NCBI RefSeq assembly: GCF_900188125.1
Contig: NZ_FZOW01000016.1
Coordinates: forward strand, 57,147-121,146
DNA length: 64,000 bases
Direction of reading: 5' to 3'
From: Rhodococcoides kyotonense
Lineage (GTDB): Bacteria; Actinomycetota; Actinomycetes; Mycobacteriales; Mycobacteriaceae
In this document: piece by piece, positions 1-8,166 of the stretch
Numbering within the stretch: the first letter of the stretch is position 1
Layout: every line of letters begins with the position of its first letter
Notes under the pieces: generated by a model
The model's input: the letters and a program-made list of their open reading frames with translations, nothing else
Told to the model about the DNA's origin: nothing
Databases searched by the model: none
Position numbers and translations under genes: made by a program

Positions 1-849
1 GTCGAGCGGGACCGTCCGCTGCCCGATGGGCACGGCACCGCTTGCCACGCCGATGACGACGACATGCCCCGCCGTCGCAACCATCCCTGCCGCGAGATCG
101 GCCGTCGGCTGGATGCCGACGAAGTCGAACACGACGTCGGCTCCAAGCCCGCGGGTGATCTCCTTGACCGAATCGACCGCGGCCGGCTCGGACTTGAACG
201 TGTGGTCGGCTCCGACCTTGCGCGCGAATTCGAGCTGCTCGTCACCGAGATCGAGAGCGACGACGGTCGCCTGCGTCAGCGCCTTGAGAATCTGAATCGC
301 GACATGCCCTAGCCCACCTGCACCGATCACGACGGCCGTCGTGCCGGGAGTCAGCTTCGGCAGTGCCGACTTCACAGCGCGGTACGGCGTCAGACCTGCG
401 TCGGTGAGAGACACGCTCGTCACGGAGTCGAGGTCACCGAGCGGGACAAGGTGCCGGGCGTCGTCGACGATCATGAACTCGGCCATGCCGCCGTCACTGA
501 AGATGCCGGGCGCCCGCATCCCCTTCTCGCAGTTCATCTCGTTGCCCTGTGCGCACTGGTAACAGCGGCCACATCCCCACGGCCCGTAGACGAGCACGGA
601 TTCGCCGACCTCGACGCCGGTGACACCGTCGCCGACTGCTTCCACGACACCCGCGACCTCATGGCCGAGCGTGAGCGGCAGGGGCTTGAAGTAGTACTCC
701 TCTTCGGAGACGCCCATGATGAACTCGTCGGAGTGACACGCACCCGCAGCTGTCACGCGGAGCAGGATCTCCGATGCCGATGGGGTGGGTGTGTCGATCT
801 CGACCAGCTCGGGCCGGGATCCGATCGTGCGGTACTGCAAGGCTTTCAT
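1..849 (-). CDS. Zinc-dependent alcohol dehydrogenase, MDR family (3' end beyond window)
   Basis: Reading the minus strand from the ATG at 849 gives a frame open to the window edge, about 283 codons of a protein usually near 345 aa. It begins MKALQYRTIGSRPELVEI and carries the GACHSDE zinc/proton-relay segment, the GHEVAGVV motif, a structural-zinc cysteine cluster (CGRCYQC followed by a further Cys) and the Rossmann nucleotide loop VIGAGGLGHVA. These are hallmarks of medium-chain dehydrogenase/reductases that oxidise alcohols with NAD(P). A good ribosome site, GAAGGAAG, lies about 8 nt upstream of the ATG. It is the first gene after regX3 on the same strand, separated by a palindromic element. 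The substrate cannot be told from sequence. Confidence 0.9.
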   Translation of the reverse strand, partial: MKALQYRTIGSRPELVEIDTPTPSASEILLRVTAAGACHSDEFIMGVSEEEYYFKPLPLTLGHEVAGVVEAVGDGVTGVEVGESVLVYGPWGCGRCYQCAQGNEMNCEKGMRAPGIFSDGGMAEFMIVDDARHLVPLGDLDSVTSVSLTDAGLTPYRAVKSALPKLTPGTTAVVIGAGGLGHVAIQILKALTQATVVALDLGDEQLEFARKVGADHTFKSEPAAVDSVKEITRGLGADVVFDFVGIQPTADLAAGMVATAGHVVVIGVASGAVPIGQRTVPLD

Positions 850-927
850 CGAGAAACTTCCTTCGTCGTATTCATAGATAGCAATACTTGAAGTTTAAAC
901 CTTGCAGTGGGGCGGCTGCGCCGCCAC

Positions 928-967
928 GTGAGTGAAAATGTGTAGCGGGCTACACATTTTCACTCAC
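928..967. repeat. Intergenic palindrome, copy A
   Basis: Perfect 19-bp arms (GTGAGTGAAAATGTGTAGC and its complement) around a GG loop. A mini-hairpin GGCGGC-TGC-GCCGCC sits on its left at 912-926. It lies 5 bp beyond the regX3 stop codon, so it may end that transcript, although no T-run follows. It is one of about ten related elements in the window. Confidence 0.9.
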
Positions 968-972
968 AACGG

Positions 973-1662
973 TTATCCCTCGAGCTTGTAGCCCAATCCG
1001 CGAACCGTGACGAGGTGCTCGGGCTTGGCCGGGTCGGACTCGATCTTCGACCGCAGACGCTTGACGTGCACGTCGAGGGTCTTGGTGTCGCCGACATAAT
1101 CGGCGCCCCACACCCGATCGATCAGCTGACCACGCGTCAGCACCCGACCGGAGTTGCGCAGCAGGTACTCGAGCAGGTCGAATTCCTTGAGCGGCAACGT
1201 GATCTGCTCGTTGTTCACCATCACCACGTGGCGTTCGACGTCCATGCGCACGGGCCCCGCCTCGAGCACTCCGGTGTCCGCGGCGCCGTCGATGTCGGCG
1301 TCGCTGCCGCGTCGGAGCACCGCGCGAATGCGAGCGATCAGTTCACGGGCCGAGTACGGCTTCGTGACGTAGTCGTCGGCACCCAGTTCCAGGCCGACGA
1401 CCTTGTCGATCTCGCTGTCGCGCGCGGTCACCATGATGACCGGAACTCCCGAGCGCGCACGCAACTGCTTGCACACGTCGGTACCGCTCATGCCGGGAAG
1501 CATGAGGTCGAGCAGGACGATGTCGGCGCCTGCCCGGTCGAACTCCGCGAGCGCCGACGGGCCGTCACCGGCGACCGTGGCCTCGAAACCCTCCTTGCGG
1601 AGCAGGAAGGCCAATGGATCGGCCAACGATTCCTCGTCCTCGACGATCAGCACGTTGGTCAC
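973..1662 (-). CDS. regX3: Two-component response regulator RegX3
   Basis: An OmpR/PhoB-family response regulator of 229 aa. The receiver domain (about 1-120) shows the acidic pair E8-D9/E10, the phospho-acceptor D52 in LLDLMLPG, T79 and K101 in VTKPYS. The C-terminal winged helix (about 130-229) ends with the typical TLDVHVKRLRSKIE and VRGLGYKLEG recognition elements. In mycobacteria RegX3 is phosphorylated by SenX3 under phosphate limitation and activates phosphate uptake genes. Its start overlaps the senX3 stop by 4 nt (ATGA), so the two are translationally coupled. The repeat-containing spacer found between these genes in M. tuberculosis is missing here. Confidence 0.97.
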   Translation of the reverse strand: MTNVLIVEDEESLADPLAFLLRKEGFEATVAGDGPSALAEFDRAGADIVLLDLMLPGMSGTDVCKQLRARSGVPVIMVTARDSEIDKVVGLELGADDYVTKPYSARELIARIRAVLRRGSDADIDGAADTGVLEAGPVRMDVERHVVMVNNEQITLPLKEFDLLEYLLRNSGRVLTRGQLIDRVWGADYVGDTKTLDVHVKRLRSKIESDPAKPEHLVTVRGLGYKLEG

Positions 1663-2828
1663 TGTTTCTCACTTTCCGTCGACCCGGGGTCGTCTTCTTC
1701 GAAATAGGCGGGGATCTGCAGGGTGAAAGTCGATCCGGTGCCGAGCTTGCTCCACAGCGAGATGCTGCCGTTGTGGTTGGCTGCGACGTGTTTGGCGATG
1801 GCGAGGCCGAGGCCCGTCCCGCCGGTTGCCCGCGAACGCGCTTTGTCGACGCGGAAGAATCGTTCGAAGACCCGTTCCTGATCCTCTTTCGCGATGCCGA
1901 TGCCTCGGTCGGTGACGGCGAACGCGACGAACTGGCCGCGCAACGCCCTGCTGACCGAGACCGGCGACCCGTCGGGCGAGTACGCGATCGCGTTCTGGAT
2001 GAGGTTCGCGAGCGCCGTCACCAGCAAGGCCTGGTCACCCAGGGCCTCGAGGCCGCTGGGGTGGTCGGTGGTGACGGTGATGCCGGCGTTCTCGGCGGCA
2101 AGCTTGGACCTGTCCAGAGCGGCGGCTACGACGCTGTCGACGTCGACGACTTCGAGATCCGGCAACTTCTCGGCACCTTGCAGCCGAGACAGCGCGATCA
2201 GCTCGGTCACCATGTTGCCCAGCCGCTTCGATTCCGCGACGACCTTGCCACCGAAATGCCGCACCGATTCCGGGTCGTCGGCGGATTCGAGAAGCGCCTC
2301 GGCGAGCAGACTCATCGCGCCGACGGGCGTCTTCAGTTCGTGACTGACATTGGCGACGAAGTCCCGACGCGTCGCTTCCATCCGGACCTGCTCGGAATCG
2401 TCGTCGGCGAAGAGGACGACGAACCGACTGTCTTCCTTGCTGAGCAGGCGCGCGACGGCTCGGACGGCGATCTTGTCGCGTCCGGTGCGTGGATTCTTCG
2501 CGGTCAGATCGATTTCGACGGATTGCCCGTCGTCGAGGACCTTCTGCGCGGCATCCCACGCCCGGTCGTCGATGAGGCGGTTACGCACGAGGCCCAACTC
2601 CTCGGCCCGCGGATTGAACAGGACGACGTCGTGGAACTTGTCGACGACGGCGATCCCGCTCTCCGACGCCAACACGATCAGGTCGAGGACCTGGGACATG
2701 GTCAGTCCGGACGATGCTCGTCGCCGTTCCGAGTGTCGCGTGTTGAGGTACGGGATAAGAACACCGCCGACGAGGTATCCACCGAATGCTGCAGACAATG
2801 CCAGCAGGACGGCCGATGCAACACTCAC
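1659..2828 (-). CDS. senX3: Sensor histidine kinase SenX3
   Basis: A 389-aa membrane histidine kinase. A hydrophobic N-terminal segment (about 4-27) anchors it. A PAS-like region (about 45-150) follows, then the dimerisation/phosphoacceptor helix with H163 in VANVSHELKTPVG. The ATPase part has the N box (LANLIQNAIAYSPDG), G1 (DRGIGI) and G2 (TGGTGLGLAI). It partners RegX3 for phosphate-starvation signalling. Only one clear N-terminal membrane stretch is seen, where the mycobacterial protein is usually drawn with two. gpm1 lies 118 bp upstream on the same strand, the order known in mycobacteria. Confidence 0.96.
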   Translation of the reverse strand: MSVASAVLLALSAAFGGYLVGGVLIPYLNTRHSERRRASSGLTMSQVLDLIVLASESGIAVVDKFHDVVLFNPRAEELGLVRNRLIDDRAWDAAQKVLDDGQSVEIDLTAKNPRTGRDKIAVRAVARLLSKEDSRFVVLFADDDSEQVRMEATRRDFVANVSHELKTPVGAMSLLAEALLESADDPESVRHFGGKVVAESKRLGNMVTELIALSRLQGAEKLPDLEVVDVDSVVAAALDRSKLAAENAGITVTTDHPSGLEALGDQALLVTALANLIQNAIAYSPDGSPVSVSRALRGQFVAFAVTDRGIGIAKEDQERVFERFFRVDKARSRATGGTGLGLAIAKHVAANHNGSISLWSKLGTGSTFTLQIPAYFEEDDPGSTESEKQ

Positions 2829-2946
2829 ACCGGAATCGTACGTTCGATGGACAGCTCACATACGCAGGGTGCAGGCATTTCCCTGGTGGTTACAGCCCTC
2901 GTCGACAGTGTTCTTCGTTCGTTCACCTACTGTTTCGGCCTGATGC

Positions 2947-3702
2947 CTACTTGGCACCCTGATTCGCGACTGCGGCTGCGCCTGCGGCCGCTGCTTCGGG
3001 GTCCAGGTATGTTCCGCCGGGGTTGGACGGGACGAGCTTGCCCTCTCCACCCTCGAAGTCGTACCGCAGCGGAATGCCCGTCGGGATGTTCAGCGCGGCG
3101 ATGTCGGCGTCGGAGATCTCGTCGAGGTACTTCACGAGCGCGCGCAGCGAGTTGCCGTGCGCGGCGACGAGGACGTTCTTCCCCGCCTTCAGTTCGGCGA
3201 CGATGACCTCTTCGAAGTACGGGATGAGGCGGTCGACGACGTCCTTCAGGCACTCCGTCAGCGGAACGCTGTCGAGATCGGAGTACCGAGTGTCGGCGTC
3301 CTGGCTGTATTCGCTGCCTACCTCGATGGCCGGCGGCGGGGTGTCGTAGCTACGACGCCACAGCATGAACTGCTCGTCGCCGTACTTGTCCTTGGTCTCG
3401 GCCTTGTTCAAGCCCTGCAGCGCGCCGTAGTGGCGTTCGTTGAGTCGCCAGTCACGGACGACGGGGATCCAGTGGCGATCGGCGGCGTCGAGCGCGAGGT
3501 TCGCAGTGCTGATCGCGCGACGCAGCAGCGACGTGTACAACACGTCGGGCAGAACACCGGACTCTGCGAGGAGCTCGCCGGCACGCTTGCCCTCGGCTTC
3601 GCCTTTCTCGGTCAGACGGACGTCCACCCAGCCGGTGAACTGGTTCGACGCGTTCCATTCACTCTCGCCGTGGCGGAGCAGAATCAGGGTTCCGATACTC
3701 AT
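2947..3702 (-). CDS. gpmA: 2,3-bisphosphoglycerate-dependent phosphoglycerate mutase
   Basis: A 251-aa glycolytic enzyme interconverting 3- and 2-phosphoglycerate. The histidine-phosphatase signature LLRHGESEWN places the phospho-His at H11 with R10. The motifs NERHYG, WRRSYDTPPP and the second catalytic His in VAAHGNSLRAL are all present. Length matches the dPGM family (about 250 aa). The C-terminus carries an Ala-rich tail. It is 12 bp downstream of ltrA and precedes senX3, matching Rv0489-Rv0490-Rv0491 order in M. tuberculosis (where it is called gpm1). Confidence 0.97.
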   Translation of the reverse strand: MSIGTLILLRHGESEWNASNQFTGWVDVRLTEKGEAEGKRAGELLAESGVLPDVLYTSLLRRAISTANLALDAADRHWIPVVRDWRLNERHYGALQGLNKAETKDKYGDEQFMLWRRSYDTPPPAIEVGSEYSQDADTRYSDLDSVPLTECLKDVVDRLIPYFEEVIVAELKAGKNVLVAAHGNSLRALVKYLDEISDADIAALNIPTGIPLRYDFEGGEGKLVPSNPGGTYLDPEAAAAGAAAVANQGAK

Positions 3703-3714
3703 GCGGCCAGTTTC

Positions 3715-4872
3715 TCACGCCGGGGTGGGCCGACGCGCAACGAGAACCGCCACCATCACGACCATCACGACGGCCGTCAGTGTGATCGGGATGGGGATGA
3801 CCGGGTCGAGCAGAACGAGCAGCGCACCGACCGGCACGACCACGTTGACGACGCGGTCCGCGTTGGCCCTGATCGCGACGAACCACACGCCCAGCACGAA
3901 CACGGCGATCGGCACCGTGACCGTGAACGACGCGGCGACGTCTCCCAGTTCGCTGTGACCGGTGAGCACGTCGATCTCCACTTCGATACCGGCCGAGAAC
4001 GCGCCTGCTGCAGCGAAGACGAAGTAGTGGACGTACCCATAGGTCAGGGAATTGCCGAACTTCCCGATCGCCCGGTGATGCGGAGGCCAGAAGTAGATCC
4101 ACCACAGTGACGCCGTAACGACGAGTGTGAGCACCGAGATCGAGATCAGCGGAGCGAGGGCGGTCTCGTCGTGCAGCGCCTCGATGATCGCATTGGCCGA
4201 CGCCAGCAGACTCTCACCGAGCAGGATCAGCGTGAACAGTCCGTAGCGTTCGGTGATGTGGTGCGGGTGCCACGGCGTCGAACCTCGTCTTTCCGCGATG
4301 ATCGGAATCGACACCTCGAGTGCCGCGAGAACGACGAATCCGACGACTTCCCACTGGTTCTGCGGCACGAGGAGCCACAGGATCCACAGCACCTGGACGC
4401 CTGCGATTCCGAATGCATACGTCAGAGCGGTCCGCTTGTGCTCCGGGGATCTCGACGCTCGAAGCCACTGCGCCACCATCGCGATACGCATGACGACGTA
4501 TCCGATCACCAGGATCGTGTAATCCCTGTCCGTGAACGCCGGCTCGATACCCGCCGCCAGGACCAGCACGCCCGCCATCTGCAGCACCGTGAGTACGCGG
4601 TAGAGCCAGTCGTCGGTGTCGAACGACGTCGCGAACCACGTGAAATTCATCCACGCCCACCAGATTCCGAAGAACACCATCAGGTAGCTGACGAGTCCGT
4701 CGGCGATGTGGTTCTCGCTCAACGCATGATGCAACTGCACCGCGGCGATACTGACCGCGACGACGAACACGAGGTCGAAGAACAACTCCAGCGGACTCGC
4801 GGCCCGATGCGGCTCCTGCGGGTCCCGCGGGCGCATCGACACGAGGCGGAACGACGTGGTCGGTAGGTTCAC
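3715..4872 (-). CDS. ltrA: LtrA-family multi-pass membrane protein
   Basis: A 385-aa polytopic protein of the low-temperature-requirement A (LtrA) family. The family fingerprint ASPLELFFDLVFVVAVSIA starts near residue 25, followed by about ten hydrophobic segments and the conserved ERYGLFTLILLGESLL. The biochemical role of LtrA proteins is not established. The start used is a GTG at 4872; the ATG at 4836 (MRPRDPQEP) is a plausible alternative because the family match begins just after it. It is followed after 12 bp by gpmA on the same strand. Confidence 0.85.
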   Translation of the reverse strand: MNLPTTSFRLVSMRPRDPQEPHRAASPLELFFDLVFVVAVSIAAVQLHHALSENHIADGLVSYLMVFFGIWWAWMNFTWFATSFDTDDWLYRVLTVLQMAGVLVLAAGIEPAFTDRDYTILVIGYVVMRIAMVAQWLRASRSPEHKRTALTYAFGIAGVQVLWILWLLVPQNQWEVVGFVVLAALEVSIPIIAERRGSTPWHPHHITERYGLFTLILLGESLLASANAIIEALHDETALAPLISISVLTLVVTASLWWIYFWPPHHRAIGKFGNSLTYGYVHYFVFAAAGAFSAGIEVEIDVLTGHSELGDVAASFTVTVPIAVFVLGVWFVAIRANADRVVNVVVPVGALLVLLDPVIPIPITLTAVVMVVMVAVLVARRPTPA

Positions 4873-4959
4873 GGGTAGGACGATAAATCACCGACGCCGA
4901 ATGCCGCTGCCGGAGAATGGTTTTCCGGACATTTCGGGCGCCGGCGACATTTCGCGCGA

Positions 4960-5388
4960 CTAGCCAACTGGCGGATACCCCAACGTCCGACGCCTTATCC
5001 TGTCGTCACCAATTGCGAAGACGTAACCACCAGCTGGGCGACACGCCATCCGCACTATCGCCGACTGATGGCGAAGAAACAACTCGATCATTGCCGGGGC
5101 CGTCAGGCCTGCGCGACTCAGTCCGAACAAGCGAGCATTATTCATCCAAATTGCCTGCGCTTCCGCAGGATTGGAAGCAATCGTCAAGTCCTTCGCCAGA
5201 AGGACCTCGCCACGAGCAGTTGCATCCCGAATCCATTCGGTATCCGAAATCTTCTGTGAAGCTCCGGTGCCATAGCGTTCGTCCATCGTGGTAATTGCCC
5301 ATCCCGCTGCGCGGAGTGCGCTAGGGACCAGCCTCGAACCCAACCCTCGATCACAGAAGAACGCCAACTGCGAAAGGTCGGCGTCCAC
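4960..5388 (-). CDS. VapC45-like toxin (DUF5615 PIN-like domain)
   Basis: A 142-aa protein with the PIN-like DUF5615 layout: an N-terminal FFCDRGLGSRLVPSALRAAGW segment, the acidic SDTEW motif, and AKDLTI. PIN-fold proteins are usually RNases acting as toxins. It starts 4 bp after the stop of a DUF433 antitoxin. The pair matches the size and order of Rv2018/Rv2019 (VapB45/VapC45) of M. tuberculosis, recalled from family knowledge. It marks the left edge of the accessory island between ltrA and cydB. RNase activity is inferred only. Confidence 0.8.
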   Translation of the reverse strand: MDADLSQLAFFCDRGLGSRLVPSALRAAGWAITTMDERYGTGASQKISDTEWIRDATARGEVLLAKDLTIASNPAEAQAIWMNNARLFGLSRAGLTAPAMIELFLRHQSAIVRMACRPAGGYVFAIGDDRIRRRTLGYPPVG

Positions 5389-5392
5389 GGGC

Positions 5393-6085
5393 TCAGGCCG
5401 CGGCGATCACAGCGCGGACGGTTTCTGACGACAAGTCATAGTCGAAAGCCACATCGGAGATCGATTCCCCCGCCTTCACCCTCGACAGCACATCTGCGAC
5501 CCGAACACCACGTCTAGTGATGGTCGGCTGCCCGGAATTGATCTGGGGATCGACCGATACCCCCGCCGAACCATATTTCGGCAATCCAAACCTGGCGACA
5601 AGGCCGCCATCGAAGGTGATCGTCTGCAGATAGTCCGAAACCACATCATTGAACACTCGTTGCTGGTTCCGTACGACGACCAAACCTGCGACTGCGTCGG
5701 CGCCTTCATCGCCCGACTGTCCGAAGTCGTAGAGTACTTCCGCCCCATCGGTTACCAATCGTTCGGAAGCAAGAGCAACATCGAGATCGATCTCTCTAGT
5801 CAGCCGCTCGACCGCGGGCCTTATGCGTTGCATCGGGACTCCGGCCGAACGGAACGCAGCGAGAACGTAAGCCTCGGCGAGCCCTATGAACGGAACCGTT
5901 CGTCCGCGACCGCGGGCGGCTGTCGTGACGAGCGCGGGTGCGTGCCGCCTCCCCGCCAGCGTTTTGAAGTCGTAGCCTTTGGCCCAGTTGGCAAAGGTTG
6001 CTGTCGGCACATCGAGAATGCGTGCAGCGTCCGACAGCGTGTACAGAGCAAGGCTCTCCACATCAGGCACCGCAATCGTCGACAT
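5393..6085 (-). CDS. VapB45-like antitoxin, MerR-like N-terminus and DUF433
   Basis: A 230-aa protein. The N-terminal part (YTLSDAARILDVPTATFANWAKG) looks like a MerR-type helix-turn-helix. The C-terminus (GVRVADVLSRVKAGESISDVAFDYDL, about 190-225) is the DUF433 domain common in antitoxins paired with DUF5615 toxins. It probably binds its own promoter and neutralises the downstream PIN-like protein. The ATG at 6085 is the chosen start. The length is close to Rv2018 of M. tuberculosis, which has the same two-part build. Confidence 0.8.
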   Translation of the reverse strand: MSTIAVPDVESLALYTLSDAARILDVPTATFANWAKGYDFKTLAGRRHAPALVTTAARGRGRTVPFIGLAEAYVLAAFRSAGVPMQRIRPAVERLTREIDLDVALASERLVTDGAEVLYDFGQSGDEGADAVAGLVVVRNQQRVFNDVVSDYLQTITFDGGLVARFGLPKYGSAGVSVDPQINSGQPTITRRGVRVADVLSRVKAGESISDVAFDYDLSSETVRAVIAAA

Positions 6086-6164
6086 GCGCGCATGATACCG
6101 GGTCGGTCCGACGGTTGGCTCGATCGCCGCTGATCAGAACTAAGAAGTGCCTTAAGCTGGGGAC

Positions 6165-6323
6165 ATGCCAGAAGCTGGAATGGAAGATTCGAGTCATCGG
6201 TCAGCGACCGACACGACTGACTCAGTCGACCCACGTAACGACGCCACGGCTCTGCCTGACCCGATCGAGGGACCGTACTTGTCGGGTGAACTGACCGCGA
6301 TGCGTGAAGCCGAGCGCTTCTGA
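6165..6323 (+). CDS. Possible 52-aa small protein, function unknown
   Basis: A short frame beginning MPEAGMEDSSHRSATD and ending MREAERF. It is rich in Asp, Ser and Thr in the first half. There is no good Shine-Dalgarno site, but a -10-like TAAGCT at 6153-6158 is 6 nt from the ATG, the spacing seen at other probable leaderless genes in this window. Its stop ends 6 bp before the convergent stop of the coiled-coil gene, leaving no wasted space. No family is recognised. It could also be chance. Confidence 0.4.
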   Translation: MPEAGMEDSSHRSATDTTDSVDPRNDATALPDPIEGPYLSGELTAMREAERF

Positions 6324-6329
6324 ACCAGG

Positions 6330-8162
6330 TCAGGTCGTCCGAAAGTTCGGTAAATGCCGGCCGATATACCCAACGTAGATTCGTCCGGTTCCGGAAGCGT
6401 CGTTGTGATAGTGCAAGCGCGGACTGACGCTGCCGTACTTCGCGATTCGCACGTGTGCGCCCATGAACACCGTGCCCGCTGGGTCGACAACTTTCGGCAC
6501 AGGCAGTATGCGGGGCGGACCGAAAAGTGGATGGTTCTGGGTCGCTTTCGTCTCGCCGCTTGCGTGGCTACCCGGGGTGATTACTGCGCATCCCGCAGGC
6601 ACGTCATTGATGTAATCGTCCACGCTGCCATCGAACTCACCGGATGAGCGCAGTCGACAGTAATCGTTCAGCCCGCGCAACGCGCTCCACGTACGGATCG
6701 ACCATTCCAGAAGGCCGTGCTCGTCCAGCTCGAGTGCATACTTCGACTCGCCGGTGAAGCGGACATGTTCGAATTCGCTTACTCGCTCGATCAACTCGGC
6801 GAAAGTCGTCGGAGGCTCGTCGGCTGGATTCGTTTCGGGCACCCAAGCCACAGTCCCCGCGCGGTCCAATTTCGCGAGCTCGGAACGGAGATGTCGCAGC
6901 TGCTTCTCTGCATCATCGAGGTCGATTCGGGCCGCAGCAAGTTCGTCCTGCCCATCCTGCGCGCGCCGGAGAAACTCGACATTCTGATCTTCCAGATTGC
7001 TGCGCTCGTTCTCCAGGCTACGCAGTCTGGTCCTGATCAGATCCAGACTTCGATTGCTGCTCAATGCTTCTGATGCCAGAGCACCGAGTCTGGTCACTGC
7101 ATCGACCGTCACTTCTGCTGAACCGATCACCGTCGACACCACTGATCTCAACGCGGCGAACACACCTCTCGACGTGGGAGGTTCGGGAGCAGTCGGTGCT
7201 TCTGGCGTTTCAGGTTCAGTTGGTGCGGGAGCGAACTCTTCGACCGGAGCGCTGACCTCCACCCGATCGACGATGGTGTCGTCGAGTAGCTGTCGTAGTT
7301 TCCGGTCGATCCGGACCAGTTCGTGCGGCAACGGCATGCCGGCGGAATGACGGCAAGCCGACCGTGCTAGCAATCCTCGCAATCGTGATCGCGAGTCTTC
7401 GACGATCCGGGCCGTCGTCAGGATGCGGTGCCGCACCCCATCTCGTGGATCGTCGAGTTGCGGATCGGGCAGGAACGTTCGCACCGCCCATTCACGGATG
7501 CGGTGAGATGCTGGCAGACGCGCATTCAGTGCGAGCGTCGCCGTCGCATCGAGGACGTACGCACTGGCGATGCCTCGTGTTCCCGCAAGCAGTTTCGATA
7601 TGAACCCCAGCCAGTCCGCGTGCGGAATGTTGACGTTGTCGTCTGCACCGGCAAGGAAAAGAAATCCGCGTCGGTCCGGATCCATGATTGCGTTGTAGAT
7701 GTCGTCGACGTCGTCGACTGTTGCGCGGTACGGCTCCGCGGTGAGTCGATACGCCCCGTCGAGGCCTTCGGTGACCTGCAGAATGTTCCGCACCAGTCGT
7801 GGCACGCCCGGGGTTTGAGTGTCCGGGCCAGACACATCGGTCCACACCCATCCGGAATTGTTCCGGTCGACGAGGGTTGTCACCTGGGTAATCCAGATGG
7901 CCTGGCCTTCGTCCTGGTGGAAGCGCCATCTCTCGACGGTGCTGCCATCTTGACGTTCCTCGCGGACGAGCGAGGCAGTGACACCGTCAGCTATCTCGAC
8001 GATGCCGGGTCCGACGATCTTGTCTGCGTCCCAGTTCTTTTCCTTACACCACGCGTACAACTGCTCGTGGACACGATCGGATAGGTGGGCGTCACTGTTG
8101 ACACGAAACAGAGAACGACATCCGAGTTCAGTCGTCTGGGCCACATCCGGTGCCGCTGTCAT
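6330..8162 (-). CDS. Coiled-coil protein of the DUF499/DUF1156 defence cassette, function unknown
   Basis: A 610-aa protein whose ATG at 8162 lies 4 bp after the ATPase stop; a longer GTG reading exists, but the spacing favours this start. The first 270 residues are globular and mixed alpha/beta, containing a conserved-looking FLPDPQLDDPRDGVRHRIL segment. A Pro/Glu-rich linker follows, then a coiled coil of about 70 residues (RLRSLENERSNLEDQNVEFL onward). The C-terminal domain ends in a distinctive HYHNDASGTGRIYVGYIGRHLP. No enzyme motif was recognised. Being last in the ATPase operon suggests it is a structural or effector subunit of that defence system. Confidence 0.85.
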   Translation of the reverse strand: MTAAPDVAQTTELGCRSLFRVNSDAHLSDRVHEQLYAWCKEKNWDADKIVGPGIVEIADGVTASLVREERQDGSTVERWRFHQDEGQAIWITQVTTLVDRNNSGWVWTDVSGPDTQTPGVPRLVRNILQVTEGLDGAYRLTAEPYRATVDDVDDIYNAIMDPDRRGFLFLAGADDNVNIPHADWLGFISKLLAGTRGIASAYVLDATATLALNARLPASHRIREWAVRTFLPDPQLDDPRDGVRHRILTTARIVEDSRSRLRGLLARSACRHSAGMPLPHELVRIDRKLRQLLDDTIVDRVEVSAPVEEFAPAPTEPETPEAPTAPEPPTSRGVFAALRSVVSTVIGSAEVTVDAVTRLGALASEALSSNRSLDLIRTRLRSLENERSNLEDQNVEFLRRAQDGQDELAAARIDLDDAEKQLRHLRSELAKLDRAGTVAWVPETNPADEPPTTFAELIERVSEFEHVRFTGESKYALELDEHGLLEWSIRTWSALRGLNDYCRLRSSGEFDGSVDDYINDVPAGCAVITPGSHASGETKATQNHPLFGPPRILPVPKVVDPAGTVFMGAHVRIAKYGSVSPRLHYHNDASGTGRIYVGYIGRHLPNFRTT

Positions 8163-8166
8163 GCGC

